From assembly GCA_902559565.1 (NCBI GenBank), contig CACEIH010000002.1, positions 1-64,000 of the forward strand: a stretch of DNA of 64,000 nt. The letters run 5' to 3'. The stretch's first letter is position 1. Each line of letters begins with the position of its first letter. The notes beneath the pieces are model-generated. The model was not told the origin of the DNA. It saw only the letters and a program-made list of their open reading frames with translations, and made no database searches. This DNA is from an uncultured Pelagibacteraceae bacterium (GTDB lineage Bacteria > Pseudomonadota > Alphaproteobacteria > Pelagibacterales > Pelagibacteraceae). Both the position numbers and the translations under genes were made by a program. Of this stretch, positions 45,153-54,100 are shown piece by piece.

Positions 45153-45735
45153 ATTATTAGTCTTATTATGTTTACTATTAATTATTCCAAGCTGTGTTGG
45201 TGTATCCTCTAAAGGAATTTTTGGTACAGGTGTGAGTGTAGCTTTTGATCCAAGATCTGTTGGAACACAAATTGATGACTCAATAATGGAAAAAAGTTTA
45301 TCAACAAAAATTGTTTTATTAGATAAAAACTATTTTTTATCTGTTAAATCAAAAGTATTAGATGGTAGAATATTTTTGACTGGCAAAGTAGATAATCCTG
45401 AAGAAAAGCTTAAATTAACTAAATTAGCATGGGAAATTCAAGGTGTAAGGTCTGTAAGAAACGATATAAAAATAAAAGAGGAATTTAATTTTAAACAATC
45501 TGCTAAAGATCTTTTGATAACTTCCCAGTTGAGAACTGCTTTAATTTTAAATAAAGAAATCAAAGCAACAAACTATCAAATTGATACTTACAAAAGAAAA
45601 ATTTATATATATGGAATAGCAATCAAGTCAGAAGAAAAAGATATGGTCATAGATGAAGCTAAACAAATTTTAGATGTCAAAGATGTAATTGCTAGTATAA
45701 TTTTAGTTGATGATTTAAGAATTCAAAAAAATTAG
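45142..45735 (+). CDS. BON-domain lipoprotein (DolP/YraP-like)
   Basis: 197 aa. The lipoprotein signal LLVLLCLLLIIPSC has its lipobox Cys near residue 17. GVSVAFDPRSVGTQIDDSIM follows, closely resembling the 'DpRt.G...DD..ie' start of DolP. Two BON domains (about 50-112 and 118-190) contain VLDGRIFLTGKVDNPEEKLK and RKIYIYGIAIKSEEK. E. coli DolP binds anionic phospholipids and supports BAM activity. The rsmI neighbourhood also contains dolP (yraP) in enterobacteria, with yraN and diaA between; neither is present here. Confidence 0.85.
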   Translation: MKNKLLVLLCLLLIIPSCVGVSSKGIFGTGVSVAFDPRSVGTQIDDSIMEKSLSTKIVLLDKNYFLSVKSKVLDGRIFLTGKVDNPEEKLKLTKLAWEIQGVRSVRNDIKIKEEFNFKQSAKDLLITSQLRTALILNKEIKATNYQIDTYKRKIYIYGIAIKSEEKDMVIDEAKQILDVKDVIASIILVDDLRIQKN

Positions 45736-45736
45736 T

Positions 45737-48019
45737 TTATTTTTTATAATCAATTACATCAGCTGAATAAGCTGCGATAGATGCCAAGTTTAAAATTTCT
45801 GAAGTAGAACTTCTTAATGGTGCTATTTCTATTGGTAAACCCAAACCAATTAATAATGGTCCAATAACTTTAGCCCTACTCATAGATTTTATCATTTTAT
45901 AAGAAATAGCCGCACTATGTTGGCTTGGCATTATTAAAACATTTGAGTTTCCAACAATTTCAGAAAATGGATAAAGTTCTTTATACATTTCTTCTAAAGC
46001 AACGTCAGGCTGCATTTCTCCATCAAATTTAAAATCGACATTATCTTTTTTTAAAATTTCAACTGCATCACTTAATCGTTTTGTTCTTTCTGTTGCAGGT
46101 TCTCCAAAGGTTGAATGTGATAAGAAAGCTACCTTTGGATCAAAACCAAAAAGTCTAACAACTCTTGCGGCTGATTTAGCCATGTCTGCCAGTTGATTTG
46201 CATTAGGGTATTCAATAACAGAAGTATCACAGATAAAAATCGTTTTACCTCTGTTTACAACCAAATTTAAACCAAACATAATTTCACCAGCTCTTGGATC
46301 CACTACTTTAACTATCTTTTCTAGCGAGGAAGAATATCTTCTTGTATTTCCTGTGACCATGGCATCAGCATCTCCAGTAGCAACCATACAAGATGCCCAA
46401 ATTACTCTATCATTTCTAATTAATCTATCACAATCCCATTCTAACATCCCTTTTTCTCTCTGAAGCTTTTTAAATAAATATTTGACATATTTTTCTCTCT
46501 TAACTGTATCTTTTGAATTTACAATTTCGATATCAAAATTTTCATTATAACCAATCTTTTTAATTTGATCATTTATCAAAGACTCTTTACCTACCAAAAT
46601 CGGCGTACCTAGTTTAGAATTTTTAAAAGCTATAGCTGCTTTGAGAGTATTTTCATCTTCACCATCTGCAAAAACAACTTTTTTTGGTTTTTTTTTAATA
46701 TATGTATTCACACCTTGCATAATTGTTACAGTGGGATCTAATCTTTGTTTAAGTTGTTCTCTATAGGTTTCGAAGTTATCTATCTTGACTCTCGCAACAC
46801 CAGATTCAATTGCAGCTTTTGCAACAGCAGCAGGAATTACACTTATTAATCTTGGATCAAATGTTGAAGGGATGATATATTCTTTTCCATAATGTGGTCT
46901 TTCCCCGCCCATTGCTGCAACAACTTCATCGGGTACATCTTGTTTTGCTAAATTTGCTATTGAATGTGCAGCAGCAATTTTCATTTCCTCATTAATTGTC
47001 TTAGATCGAACATCTAAGGCTCCCCTGAAAATATATGGAAAGCCTATTAAATTATTTACCTGATTAGGATAATCCGATCGCCCTGTAGCAATAATTGCAT
47101 CATTTCTTACTTCCTCAATTTCTTCTGGTGTAATCTCCGGATCTGGATTTGCACAAGCAAAGATTATAGGATTTTTTGCCATTTTTTTTACCATATCTTT
47201 TGTCAAAGCACCTTTCGCTGAAAGACCTAAAAATACATCAGCATTTTTAATAGCATCATTAAGTGTTCGATCATTGGTTTCAATTGCGTGGCTTGATTTC
47301 CACTGATTTAAATTTTCTCTACCTCTATAAATAACACCACTACGATCCACCATTGTAATATTTTTTTGAGGTACACCACTTTTTTTGAATAAATTCGTAC
47401 ATGCCATAGCAGAAGCTCCGGCACCATTTACCACTACTTTAATTTTATCTATTTTTTTTTTACTTATATCTAAAGCGTTTATTAATGCAGCAGTTGTAAT
47501 GATCGCCGTACCGTGTTGATCATCGTGAAAAACGGGAATATCTAAAATTTCTTTTAATTTTTCCTCTATAATAAAACAATCTGGAGCAGCAATATCCTCA
47601 AGATTAATTCCCCCAAAACTTGGTGAAAAATTTTTGATACTATTAATTATTTCATTTGGGTCAGAAGCATCAATTTCAAGATCTATCGAATCTATATCAG
47701 CAAATCTTTTAAATAGTACAGCTTTACCTTCCATTACTGGTTTTGATGCAAGTGCTCCTAGATTTCCCATTCCAAGAATTGCAGAACCATTACTAATCAC
47801 GGCAACAAGATTGCCTTTACTTGTATAATCAAATGCAGCCTCTGGATTTTTACTTATAGCCCTTACAGGTGCAGCAACACCTGGAGAATATGCCAAAGCC
47901 AAATCTCTTTTTGTAGTCATATTTTTTGAGGATGAAATTTCAATCTTCCCAGGTTTTTTATGACTATGAAATTCTAATGCCTCTTTGTCAGTATAATGAT
48001 CAATTTTTGTTTTTTTCAT
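45737..48019 (-). CDS. maeB: NADP-dependent malic enzyme with phosphotransacetylase-like domain
   Basis: Oxidative decarboxylation of malate to pyruvate, feeding NADPH and pyruvate. Residues ~1-430 are the malic enzyme: LALAYSPGVAAPVRAI, SNGSAILGMGNLGALASKPV, DDQHGTAIITTAAL and VVNGAGASAMACTNLF (NADP loop). Residues ~435-760 form a PTA/PTB-like domain (VVFADGEDENTLKAAIAFKN, VTGNTRRYSSSL), which is regulatory in this family and usually responds to acetyl-CoA. 760 aa, typical MaeB. It is divergent from murJ over 50 bases. Confidence 0.95.
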   Translation of the reverse strand: MKKTKIDHYTDKEALEFHSHKKPGKIEISSSKNMTTKRDLALAYSPGVAAPVRAISKNPEAAFDYTSKGNLVAVISNGSAILGMGNLGALASKPVMEGKAVLFKRFADIDSIDLEIDASDPNEIINSIKNFSPSFGGINLEDIAAPDCFIIEEKLKEILDIPVFHDDQHGTAIITTAALINALDISKKKIDKIKVVVNGAGASAMACTNLFKKSGVPQKNITMVDRSGVIYRGRENLNQWKSSHAIETNDRTLNDAIKNADVFLGLSAKGALTKDMVKKMAKNPIIFACANPDPEITPEEIEEVRNDAIIATGRSDYPNQVNNLIGFPYIFRGALDVRSKTINEEMKIAAAHSIANLAKQDVPDEVVAAMGGERPHYGKEYIIPSTFDPRLISVIPAAVAKAAIESGVARVKIDNFETYREQLKQRLDPTVTIMQGVNTYIKKKPKKVVFADGEDENTLKAAIAFKNSKLGTPILVGKESLINDQIKKIGYNENFDIEIVNSKDTVKREKYVKYLFKKLQREKGMLEWDCDRLIRNDRVIWASCMVATGDADAMVTGNTRRYSSSLEKIVKVVDPRAGEIMFGLNLVVNRGKTIFICDTSVIEYPNANQLADMAKSAARVVRLFGFDPKVAFLSHSTFGEPATERTKRLSDAVEILKKDNVDFKFDGEMQPDVALEEMYKELYPFSEIVGNSNVLIMPSQHSAAISYKMIKSMSRAKVIGPLLIGLGLPIEIAPLRSSTSEILNLASIAAYSADVIDYKK

Positions 48020-48069
48020 TTATGCTAATTAGGTGTACAAATGGGGTAAAATTAAGACTAATATGATTT

Positions 48070-49599
48070 ATGAATTTAGTTAAGTCAACAGGGACTTTTG
48101 GTTTTTATACTATAATCAGCAGATTACTTGGTTATTTTAGAGATGTTTTAATTGCTATTTTTCTTGGTACAAGTTTTTTAGCAGATGCTTTTTTTGTAGC
48201 TTTTAGAATACCAAACACATTTAGAAGATTGTTTGCTGAAGGAACTTTCAATTCAGCTTTCGTTCCAAGTTATACTTCAGAATCGATAAAAGGCAGATCA
48301 AAATCAAAAAAATTTGCTAGTGAAATTTTTAATCTATTATTTTTAGGTCTATTTTTTTTAGTTTTGATTATTGAAATATTTATGCCATTTTTTATTAGCT
48401 TAATAGCTCCTGGATTTGTTGAGGATGATAAAAAAATTAAACTAGCTATAGATTTAACAAGAATAACCTTTCCATTTCTAATGTTTGTAAGTTTATCTTC
48501 TTTTTTTTCGGCAATACTAAATTCTCATAATAAATTTGCTGCAGCTTCTGCAGCACCAATAATTTTAAATTTAGTTTTAATTGGAATCTTATTTTTTGGA
48601 AGTTACTTAAATGATGAACTTATTTTTTATCTTGCTTATGGAGTATCAGTAGCAGGTTTTTTACAATTAATTTTTTTATATAATTTTAGTAAAAAATTTT
48701 ATCCAGTAGAATTTAAATTTAAATTCGAAATTAACAATAAAGTAAAAATTTTTTTTAGAAAATTATTACCTAGTATTTTTTCATCTGGAGTTACGCAAAT
48801 AAATATACTGGTTGGTACTATAATTGCGTCATTTCAGGCTAGTGCTGTTTCCTATTTGTATTACGCAGATAGAATTTACCAAATAAATTTAGCTATTGCT
48901 GGAATTGCGATTGGGGTCGTTATTTTACCTCAACTTTCAAAACATGTATTTTTGAAGAAAAAGAGCAAGATTTTACAAATTCAAAATAAAGCTCTGGAAT
49001 TGACAATGTTTTTAAGTTTACCTGCCTCTGTTGCTCTATTTGTTGCTTCTGAGAAAATTATTTCAGCATTATTTGGATATGGTTCTTTTGATATGGAAGC
49101 AGTGTCTAATACAGCTAAAGCTCTTTTTTATTTTGGTTTAGGCTTACCTGCTTTTTCTCTAATTAAAGTTTTTTCAACTTTTTTCTTTGCAAATAATGAC
49201 ACAAAAACACCATTTTATATTTCATTAATATCTGTAATTTTGAATATATCTATTAGTATTTATTTTTTTGATAATATTGGTTTTATAATTATTCCAATAG
49301 CAACAACTATTTCATCTTGGTTTAATTCTATAATTTTATTTATTTTTTTAAAAAAAAATAATTTGTTTAATTTTACTAATATGTTTTTTATCAAATTTTT
49401 TAAGATTGTTATAGCTTCAATTTTGATGGGTATTTTTTTCAGATATTTAATAGAATTTTTTGATACTAAACTTGTCTATGATTATGAACTTAAATCAATT
49501 TATTTGGTTTTATCAGTTTTATTAGGATTAATTTTTTATCTAATATTATCTTTCTTTATGAAAGCTTTTAATTATAAAGATCTTAAATTAAAGTATTAA
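48070..49599 (+). CDS. murJ: Lipid II flippase MurJ
   Basis: Flips the peptidoglycan precursor lipid II across the inner membrane. 509 aa, almost entirely hydrophobic with about 14 helices. The start [20 protein letters not shown] leads to [19 protein letters not shown] and [20 protein letters not shown], the MurJ/MviN hallmark. murJ-trpS adjacency is conserved in alphaproteobacteria. Two bases separate it from trpS. Confidence 0.95.
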   Translation: MNLVKSTGTFGFYTIISRLLGYFRDVLIAIFLGTSFLADAFFVAFRIPNTFRRLFAEGTFNSAFVPSYTSESIKGRSKSKKFASEIFNLLFLGLFFLVLIIEIFMPFFISLIAPGFVEDDKKIKLAIDLTRITFPFLMFVSLSSFFSAILNSHNKFAAASAAPIILNLVLIGILFFGSYLNDELIFYLAYGVSVAGFLQLIFLYNFSKKFYPVEFKFKFEINNKVKIFFRKLLPSIFSSGVTQINILVGTIIASFQASAVSYLYYADRIYQINLAIAGIAIGVVILPQLSKHVFLKKKSKILQIQNKALELTMFLSLPASVALFVASEKIISALFGYGSFDMEAVSNTAKALFYFGLGLPAFSLIKVFSTFFFANNDTKTPFYISLISVILNISISIYFFDNIGFIIIPIATTISSWFNSIILFIFLKKNNLFNFTNMFFIKFFKIVIASILMGIFFRYLIEFFDTKLVYDYELKSIYLVLSVLLGLIFYLILSFFMKAFNYKDLKLKY

Positions 49600-49601
49600 T
49601 T

Positions 49602-50603
49602 ATGGGAAAAAAAATTTTTTCAGGTGTTCAACCAACAGGTAACCTTCATTTAGGTAATTATTTAGGAGCTATAAAAAATTTTGTTGAATTAAATAATGAT
49701 AATGAAAATAAATGTGTATTTTGTGTAGTTGATCTTCACGCAATAACAGTAAAACAAGACCCAAAAGAATTAAGAAATAATATTCGTGAAACTGTAGCAA
49801 CATTTATTGCAAGTGGGATAGATCCCAAAAAAAGTATTATTTTTAATCAGTCACAAGTAACTGCTCATTCAGAAGCAGCTTGGATTTTGAGTTGTGTAGC
49901 AAGAATGGGCTGGTTAAATAGGATGACGCAATTTAAAGAAAAGGCTGGAAAAGATAAGGAAAAGGCAAGCATTGGATTATACAGTTACCCAGTTTTAATG
50001 GCTGCAGATATACTTTTGTATGACTCCACTCATGTACCCGTTGGAGATGATCAAAAACAACACCTTGAACTTTGTAGAGATATTGCACAAAAATTTAATA
50101 ATGATTACAAAATTGATAATTTTTTTAAAATTCCAGAGCCATTAATTCAAAAAGAATTTTCAAGAATTATGAGTCTTAAAGATGGTTTGAAAAAAATGAG
50201 TAAATCAGAGTTATCAGATTTAAGTAGAATAAATTTAACTGATGAAAAAGATCAAATAATAATGAAGATCAAAAAAGCTAAAACAGATGCTTTGCCAATG
50301 CCATCAAATATTGATGATTTAAAAGAAAGACCAGAAGCAAAAAATTTAATTGGAATTTATTCAAGTATTACAGGTTTATCTTTAGAAAAATCAATACATA
50401 ATTTCTCTGGTGAAAATTTCTCAAAATTTAAAGAAAATCTCGCGGAGGTTTTAGTAGAAAAACTAACTCCAATATCACTAGAAATCAGAAAATTATTAAA
50501 TGAAAAAAACTATTTAGATCAAATACTTTCTGATGGTTGTAAAAAAGCTCATGAAATAGCATCTCAAAAGGTAAAAAAAATTCATGAAATAGTGGGTTTT
50601 TAA
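49602..50603 (+). CDS. trpS: Tryptophanyl-tRNA synthetase
   Basis: Class I synthetase for Trp. Residues ~5-23 read [19 protein letters not shown] (TGNLHLGN replaces HIGH), [18 protein letters not shown] is the Trp-binding region, [18 protein letters not shown] follows, and the KMSKS loop is [15 protein letters not shown] near residue 200. 333 aa is normal. A 59-base gap precedes nfu. Confidence 0.97.
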   Translation: MGKKIFSGVQPTGNLHLGNYLGAIKNFVELNNDNENKCVFCVVDLHAITVKQDPKELRNNIRETVATFIASGIDPKKSIIFNQSQVTAHSEAAWILSCVARMGWLNRMTQFKEKAGKDKEKASIGLYSYPVLMAADILLYDSTHVPVGDDQKQHLELCRDIAQKFNNDYKIDNFFKIPEPLIQKEFSRIMSLKDGLKKMSKSELSDLSRINLTDEKDQIIMKIKKAKTDALPMPSNIDDLKERPEAKNLIGIYSSITGLSLEKSIHNFSGENFSKFKENLAEVLVEKLTPISLEIRKLLNEKNYLDQILSDGCKKAHEIASQKVKKIHEIVGF

Positions 50604-50662
50604 ATTAATTTTTATTATCAAGTTTAAATTTCATTAATTTTGACTATATATAAATAAATAAT

Positions 50663-51208
50663 ATGTTCGTTCAAACGCAAATCACTCCAAATCCAAATTC
50701 ACTTAAATTTTTACCGGGTAAAATTGTTTCTAATTATGGTTCTTTTGAAATAACAAAAAAGGATGACACTAATAATGAATTAGTAAGAAATTTATTATCG
50801 ATTAATGGTGTAGAAGGAATTTTTTTAAGTAAAGACTTTATTTCGATAAATAAATACGACGATGTGTCTTGGGATGAAATCAAACATATAGTTATTTCAT
50901 TGATTAACGATTTTTATTCGTCAGGAAAAGAATTTGTAATTGATAAAAGTCTTAAAGAGGAAAATGAAAATTTACAGGAAATAGAGAAAAAAATAGTAAA
51001 AATATTAAATGAAAAAATAAGACCAGCAGTTGCAAAGGATGGAGGGGACATAAAATTTAAAGAATTTGTTGATGGTATTGTAAAAGTACAATTACAAGGA
51101 AGTTGTTCTGGTTGTCCGAGTTCTACTATGACTTTGAAACAAGGTGTTCAAAATTTGTTGTGTCATTATATTCCTGAGGTCAAGAAAGTTGAGGCAATAA
51201 GTGAATAG
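50663..51208 (+). CDS. Nfu-type iron-sulfur scaffold protein
   Basis: 181 aa with two domains. The Nfu_N domain (residues ~1-88) begins FVQTQITPNPNSLKFLPG, and the NifU-like C-terminal domain (~105-178) contains KIRPAVAKDGGDIKFKEFVD and the cluster-binding pair in LQGSCSGCPSSTMTLKQGV (C-x2-C near residue 149). It would carry a 4Fe-4S cluster to client enzymes such as MiaB, encoded nearby. This architecture is the alphaproteobacterial and mitochondrial NFU1 form. It overlaps the glucosaminidase gene by eight bases. Confidence 0.94.
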   Translation: MFVQTQITPNPNSLKFLPGKIVSNYGSFEITKKDDTNNELVRNLLSINGVEGIFLSKDFISINKYDDVSWDEIKHIVISLINDFYSSGKEFVIDKSLKEENENLQEIEKKIVKILNEKIRPAVAKDGGDIKFKEFVDGIVKVQLQGSCSGCPSSTMTLKQGVQNLLCHYIPEVKKVEAISE

Positions 51209-52280
51209 AAAAAGATTTAGTGCTTCAAATTTGAAATTCTTTAAATTTTTTGACCAAAGAAATTTAGGATCGTTACCAAGAATTTTTTTAAGCTCATTAA
51301 TGTTAATTTTCTTTTTTTATACTTTTCCTATTTTTTTAAATTATAAGAAAAATAATAATTTTGAGTATCAAAATAATTCTAAAACTATTTTAGCTTACAC
51401 ACTAAATAAAAAAAAAGGAATTGGTGAAAATGAAGATCAATTTTTAGATGAGAATGATCTTTTGGTAGATATATTTAGCCTTAACGATTTAGAGACAGAT
51501 ACAATTAGACTTAATGCTTCAACAATAAATCAACTTTTTGAAGATACAAATTATAAACTTGATGACGTTAGGAAAAATAAATTAGTAAAACCAGTAGCTC
51601 TTACATTATTACCAGCAGAAATTAAAATGATTGAAAGCACTAAAAAAAGAAAAGAATTTTTTATTCAGATTGTTTTACCTTTAATTCTAAAGGAAAATAA
51701 TAATATTAGATTAGATAGAAAAAGACTTTTCGATATAATCAATAAAAGCAGTAATACTGATGTAGAAAAAAAATGGCTAAATAAAAAATACAAACAATAT
51801 GGAATACCTTCTAAAGATCTATCAACACTAAAAATTAGAATGGATGAAGTTCCAGTTTCTTTAGCACTTGCACAAGCGGCAAAGGAAACTGGATGGGGTA
51901 CATCTAGATTTGCTCAAGAGGGAAATGCTTTATTTGGACAATGGACTTGGTCTGGTGAAGGACTGAAACCAAAAGATTCAGATAAAGACACGGGACACAA
52001 AGTTATGAAATTTAATGTACTTCAAGCTTCAGTTAGAGCATATCAAAGAAATCTAAATACCCACTCAACTTATAGATCTTTTAGAAAAGCAAGAGCAAGT
52101 TTAAGAGATCAAGGTAAAAATCTTGATAGTATAATTTTATCACAATTTTTAGATCAGTATGCCGAAACTGGAGAAAAATATGTAGAAGTCTTACAAAAAA
52201 TAATTAAACAAAATAATCTTCAAGATTTTGATGATGCAAAATTATTACCATCCAGTATTGAATTAGAGAGTTTAATTTAA
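51201..52280 (+). CDS. Membrane-anchored glucosaminidase-domain (Bax-like) protein
   Basis: 359 aa. One N-terminal membrane helix (about residues 28-46, FLSSLMLIFFFYTFPIF) would anchor it in the inner membrane facing the periplasm. The C-terminal half is an LYZ2/glucosaminidase domain: VPVSLALAQAAKETGWGTSR with the catalytic Glu near residue 229, then EGNALFGQWTW and VRAYQRNLNTHSTYRSFR. It should cut peptidoglycan glycan strands during growth. The E. coli relative is Bax. It starts with GTG and ends four bases inside the convergent deacetylase. Confidence 0.85.
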   Translation: MNRKRFSASNLKFFKFFDQRNLGSLPRIFLSSLMLIFFFYTFPIFLNYKKNNNFEYQNNSKTILAYTLNKKKGIGENEDQFLDENDLLVDIFSLNDLETDTIRLNASTINQLFEDTNYKLDDVRKNKLVKPVALTLLPAEIKMIESTKKRKEFFIQIVLPLILKENNNIRLDRKRLFDIINKSSNTDVEKKWLNKKYKQYGIPSKDLSTLKIRMDEVPVSLALAQAAKETGWGTSRFAQEGNALFGQWTWSGEGLKPKDSDKDTGHKVMKFNVLQASVRAYQRNLNTHSTYRSFRKARASLRDQGKNLDSIILSQFLDQYAETGEKYVEVLQKIIKQNNLQDFDDAKLLPSSIELESLI

Positions 52281-53338
52281 TCTTTTTTTACAGTAAATTG
52301 AGTTCCAAACCAACGCCATTCACCATTATCATTTAGTGAGCAATTTATTCTTCCTCGTCTTGGAAGAAATGGTTCTTGAAATTGAATAATTAAAGTATTT
52401 TTTTCAAATCTTAAATTTGACTTTTTCCATTTGCCACCATCATTTGAATAACAGTTAATATTCTGAAGATTTTTTTGTTCATTAAAAAATTCAACAATTA
52501 GTTTTGGAGGATTATTTTTATTATCTAATTTTTTTTCTTCTGGTTTTAGAAATTTGTATTCTAATGGATTATAATTAATTAATGATTTAAATCTTTTGAG
52601 TTCACCATATTTTTCGTTAATTGGGAATCTGGGTAGTTCAAATCTATCTTTGTTAATATCAATTATTCCAGAATGTTGCCCAAATGCTAATTTAAAATTT
52701 TTTGCAATATAATCTTTCATATAAAGTGAATACTCACCAAATGGATATGAAAAAATAGGAGGAACGTATCCAAGATTTTTTTTAAAAATTCTTGTTGCTG
52801 TTTTTATGTCATTTTTGAAATCAGTCTCAGCCATATCAATAAGATATTCATGAGTGTGTGAATGATGGCCTATATATCCAATCCCAGATTTATCTATTTC
52901 TCTTATTTCATCCCAAGTCATATATCCATTTTTTCCAACTGGCTCTGTTGAAACAAATAATATAAAAGGAATTTTATTTTTTTTTAAGTATGGCCATGCC
53001 TCGTTATAAAATGATTTAAAGCCATCATCTATGGTGATTAAAATTTTTTTTTCATTTTTAGGTTTTTCAAATTCATCTAAAAAAATTTTTGGATCATAAA
53101 ATTTATAACCCAGATTTTTAATTATTTTCATATGTTCAATAAAAACATCCATTCTGATATTTGTAGAAGGATATTTGTTTTCATTGAATCGATGATACAT
53201 AATGGATAAAACACCACTATCATTTGAAAAAAATTTACTATTATTTTCGTCTGATTTAGAGTTAACTAAAAAAAAAAATTGCAAAATGAATAAACTTATT
53301 ATTGATGCCGCAAGAGATAAAATTTTTTTAATGATCAT
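52277..53338 (-). CDS. Secreted polysaccharide deacetylase (NodB-like)
   Basis: 353 aa with an N-terminal export segment (ILSLAASIISLFILQFFFLV). The NodB domain (~45-250) shows LSIMYHRFNEN, motif 1 ILITIDDGFKSFYNEAWPYL with the catalytic and metal Asp pair, motif 2 HHSHTHEYL with the two metal His, and motif 3-like FSYPFGEYS. The C-terminal ~90 residues form an extra beta-rich part. The substrate is some N-acetylated polysaccharide, possibly peptidoglycan or a capsule. Its first 53 bases overlap the divergent tsaB gene; no good internal Met would keep the signal peptide, so the overlap looks real. Confidence 0.87.
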   Translation of the reverse strand: MIIKKILSLAASIISLFILQFFFLVNSKSDENNSKFFSNDSGVLSIMYHRFNENKYPSTNIRMDVFIEHMKIIKNLGYKFYDPKIFLDEFEKPKNEKKILITIDDGFKSFYNEAWPYLKKNKIPFILFVSTEPVGKNGYMTWDEIREIDKSGIGYIGHHSHTHEYLIDMAETDFKNDIKTATRIFKKNLGYVPPIFSYPFGEYSLYMKDYIAKNFKLAFGQHSGIIDINKDRFELPRFPINEKYGELKRFKSLINYNPLEYKFLKPEEKKLDNKNNPPKLIVEFFNEQKNLQNINCYSNDGGKWKKSNLRFEKNTLIIQFQEPFLPRRGRINCSLNDNGEWRWFGTQFTVKKD

Positions 53339-53672
53339 AAATAATGATATTAATTATAATATTACTTATGAAAATACCAAAACAAATTATGAAAAATTAG
53401 CATTATTAATCAATGATTTTTTGAATTCAAAAAAATTGGATTTAAAAAAAATTTCAGAAATTTATGTTAATAGAGGGCCTGGTAGTTTTGCAGGTATAAG
53501 AAACTCTTTATCAATTGTTAAAGCATTTCATTTAGTTAACAAAATAGATTATTTTTGTTTTAGTTTTGATGATTTTGATGAAAAAAACGATATTAAACAT
53601 GAAAATATACCGAAACTTTGCAAAAAATTGAAAGTTAAAAAAAATTTGATTAATCCTATTTATTTGAGTTAG
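53286..53672 (+). CDS. tsaB: TsaB (YeaZ)-like t6A-synthesis subunit, shortened
   Basis: 128 aa from ATG at 53286, giving MNKLIIDAARDKIFLMIINN, the first strands of the ASKHA fold. The family motif is VNRGPGSFAGIRNSLSIVKA near residues 70-90 (usual GPGSFTGLR). Typical TsaB is ~200-230 aa; the C-terminal subdomain is almost wholly missing here, leaving the half that dimerises with TsaD. With TsaC, TsaD and TsaE it supports threonylcarbamoyl modification of A37. A longer in-frame reading from 53202 would run back through the deacetylase gene and is rejected. rimI, the usual next gene, is absent. Confidence 0.8.
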   Translation: MNKLIIDAARDKIFLMIINNDINYNITYENTKTNYEKLALLINDFLNSKKLDLKKISEIYVNRGPGSFAGIRNSLSIVKAFHLVNKIDYFCFSFDDFDEKNDIKHENIPKLCKKLKVKKNLINPIYLS

Positions 53673-53680
53673 AATTGATT

Positions 53681-54100
53681 ATGCCAGAAACTATTGAAAA
53701 AAAATGTTTATCAAAAGGTGTTAAATTAACAGATCAAAGACGAATAATTGCCAAGGTAATGTCAGAGTCATCTGATCATCCTGATGTTGATGAACTTTAT
53801 AAAAGAGCATCTAAAATTGATCCTAAAATAAGTATTGCGACTGTTTATAGAACTGTAAAATTATTTGAGGAGTCGGGTATACTTGCCAGACATGAGTTTA
53901 AAGGTGGGAAGGCAAGATATGAGGAATTGAATGAAGGCCACCACGATCATTTAATAGATGTAAAAACTGGAGATATAATTGAATTTGTTGATGAAGAGAT
54001 AGAAAAATTACAAAAGAAAGTAGCTGAAAAATATGGTTATAAATTAGTAGATCATAAACTTGAATTATATGGGGTTAAAGTAAACCCAAAAGATGAATAG
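53681..54100 (+). CDS. fur: Fur-family metalloregulator
   Basis: 139 aa from ATG 53681 (a TTG at 53675 is an alternative). The winged-helix DNA-binding domain contains KLTDQRRIIAKVM, DELYKRASKIDPKISIATVY and RTVKLFEESGILARHEF. The dimerisation/metal part has NEGHHDHLIDVKTGDIIEF and a later DHKLELYGV. The CxxC structural zinc motif of classical Fur is lacking, as in many alphaproteobacterial members (Fur, Mur). The tsaB-(rimI)-fur-miaB order suggests the Fur/Mur ortholog rather than Irr. Whether it senses iron, manganese or haem status cannot be told. Confidence 0.88.
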   Translation: MPETIEKKCLSKGVKLTDQRRIIAKVMSESSDHPDVDELYKRASKIDPKISIATVYRTVKLFEESGILARHEFKGGKARYEELNEGHHDHLIDVKTGDIIEFVDEEIEKLQKKVAEKYGYKLVDHKLELYGVKVNPKDE

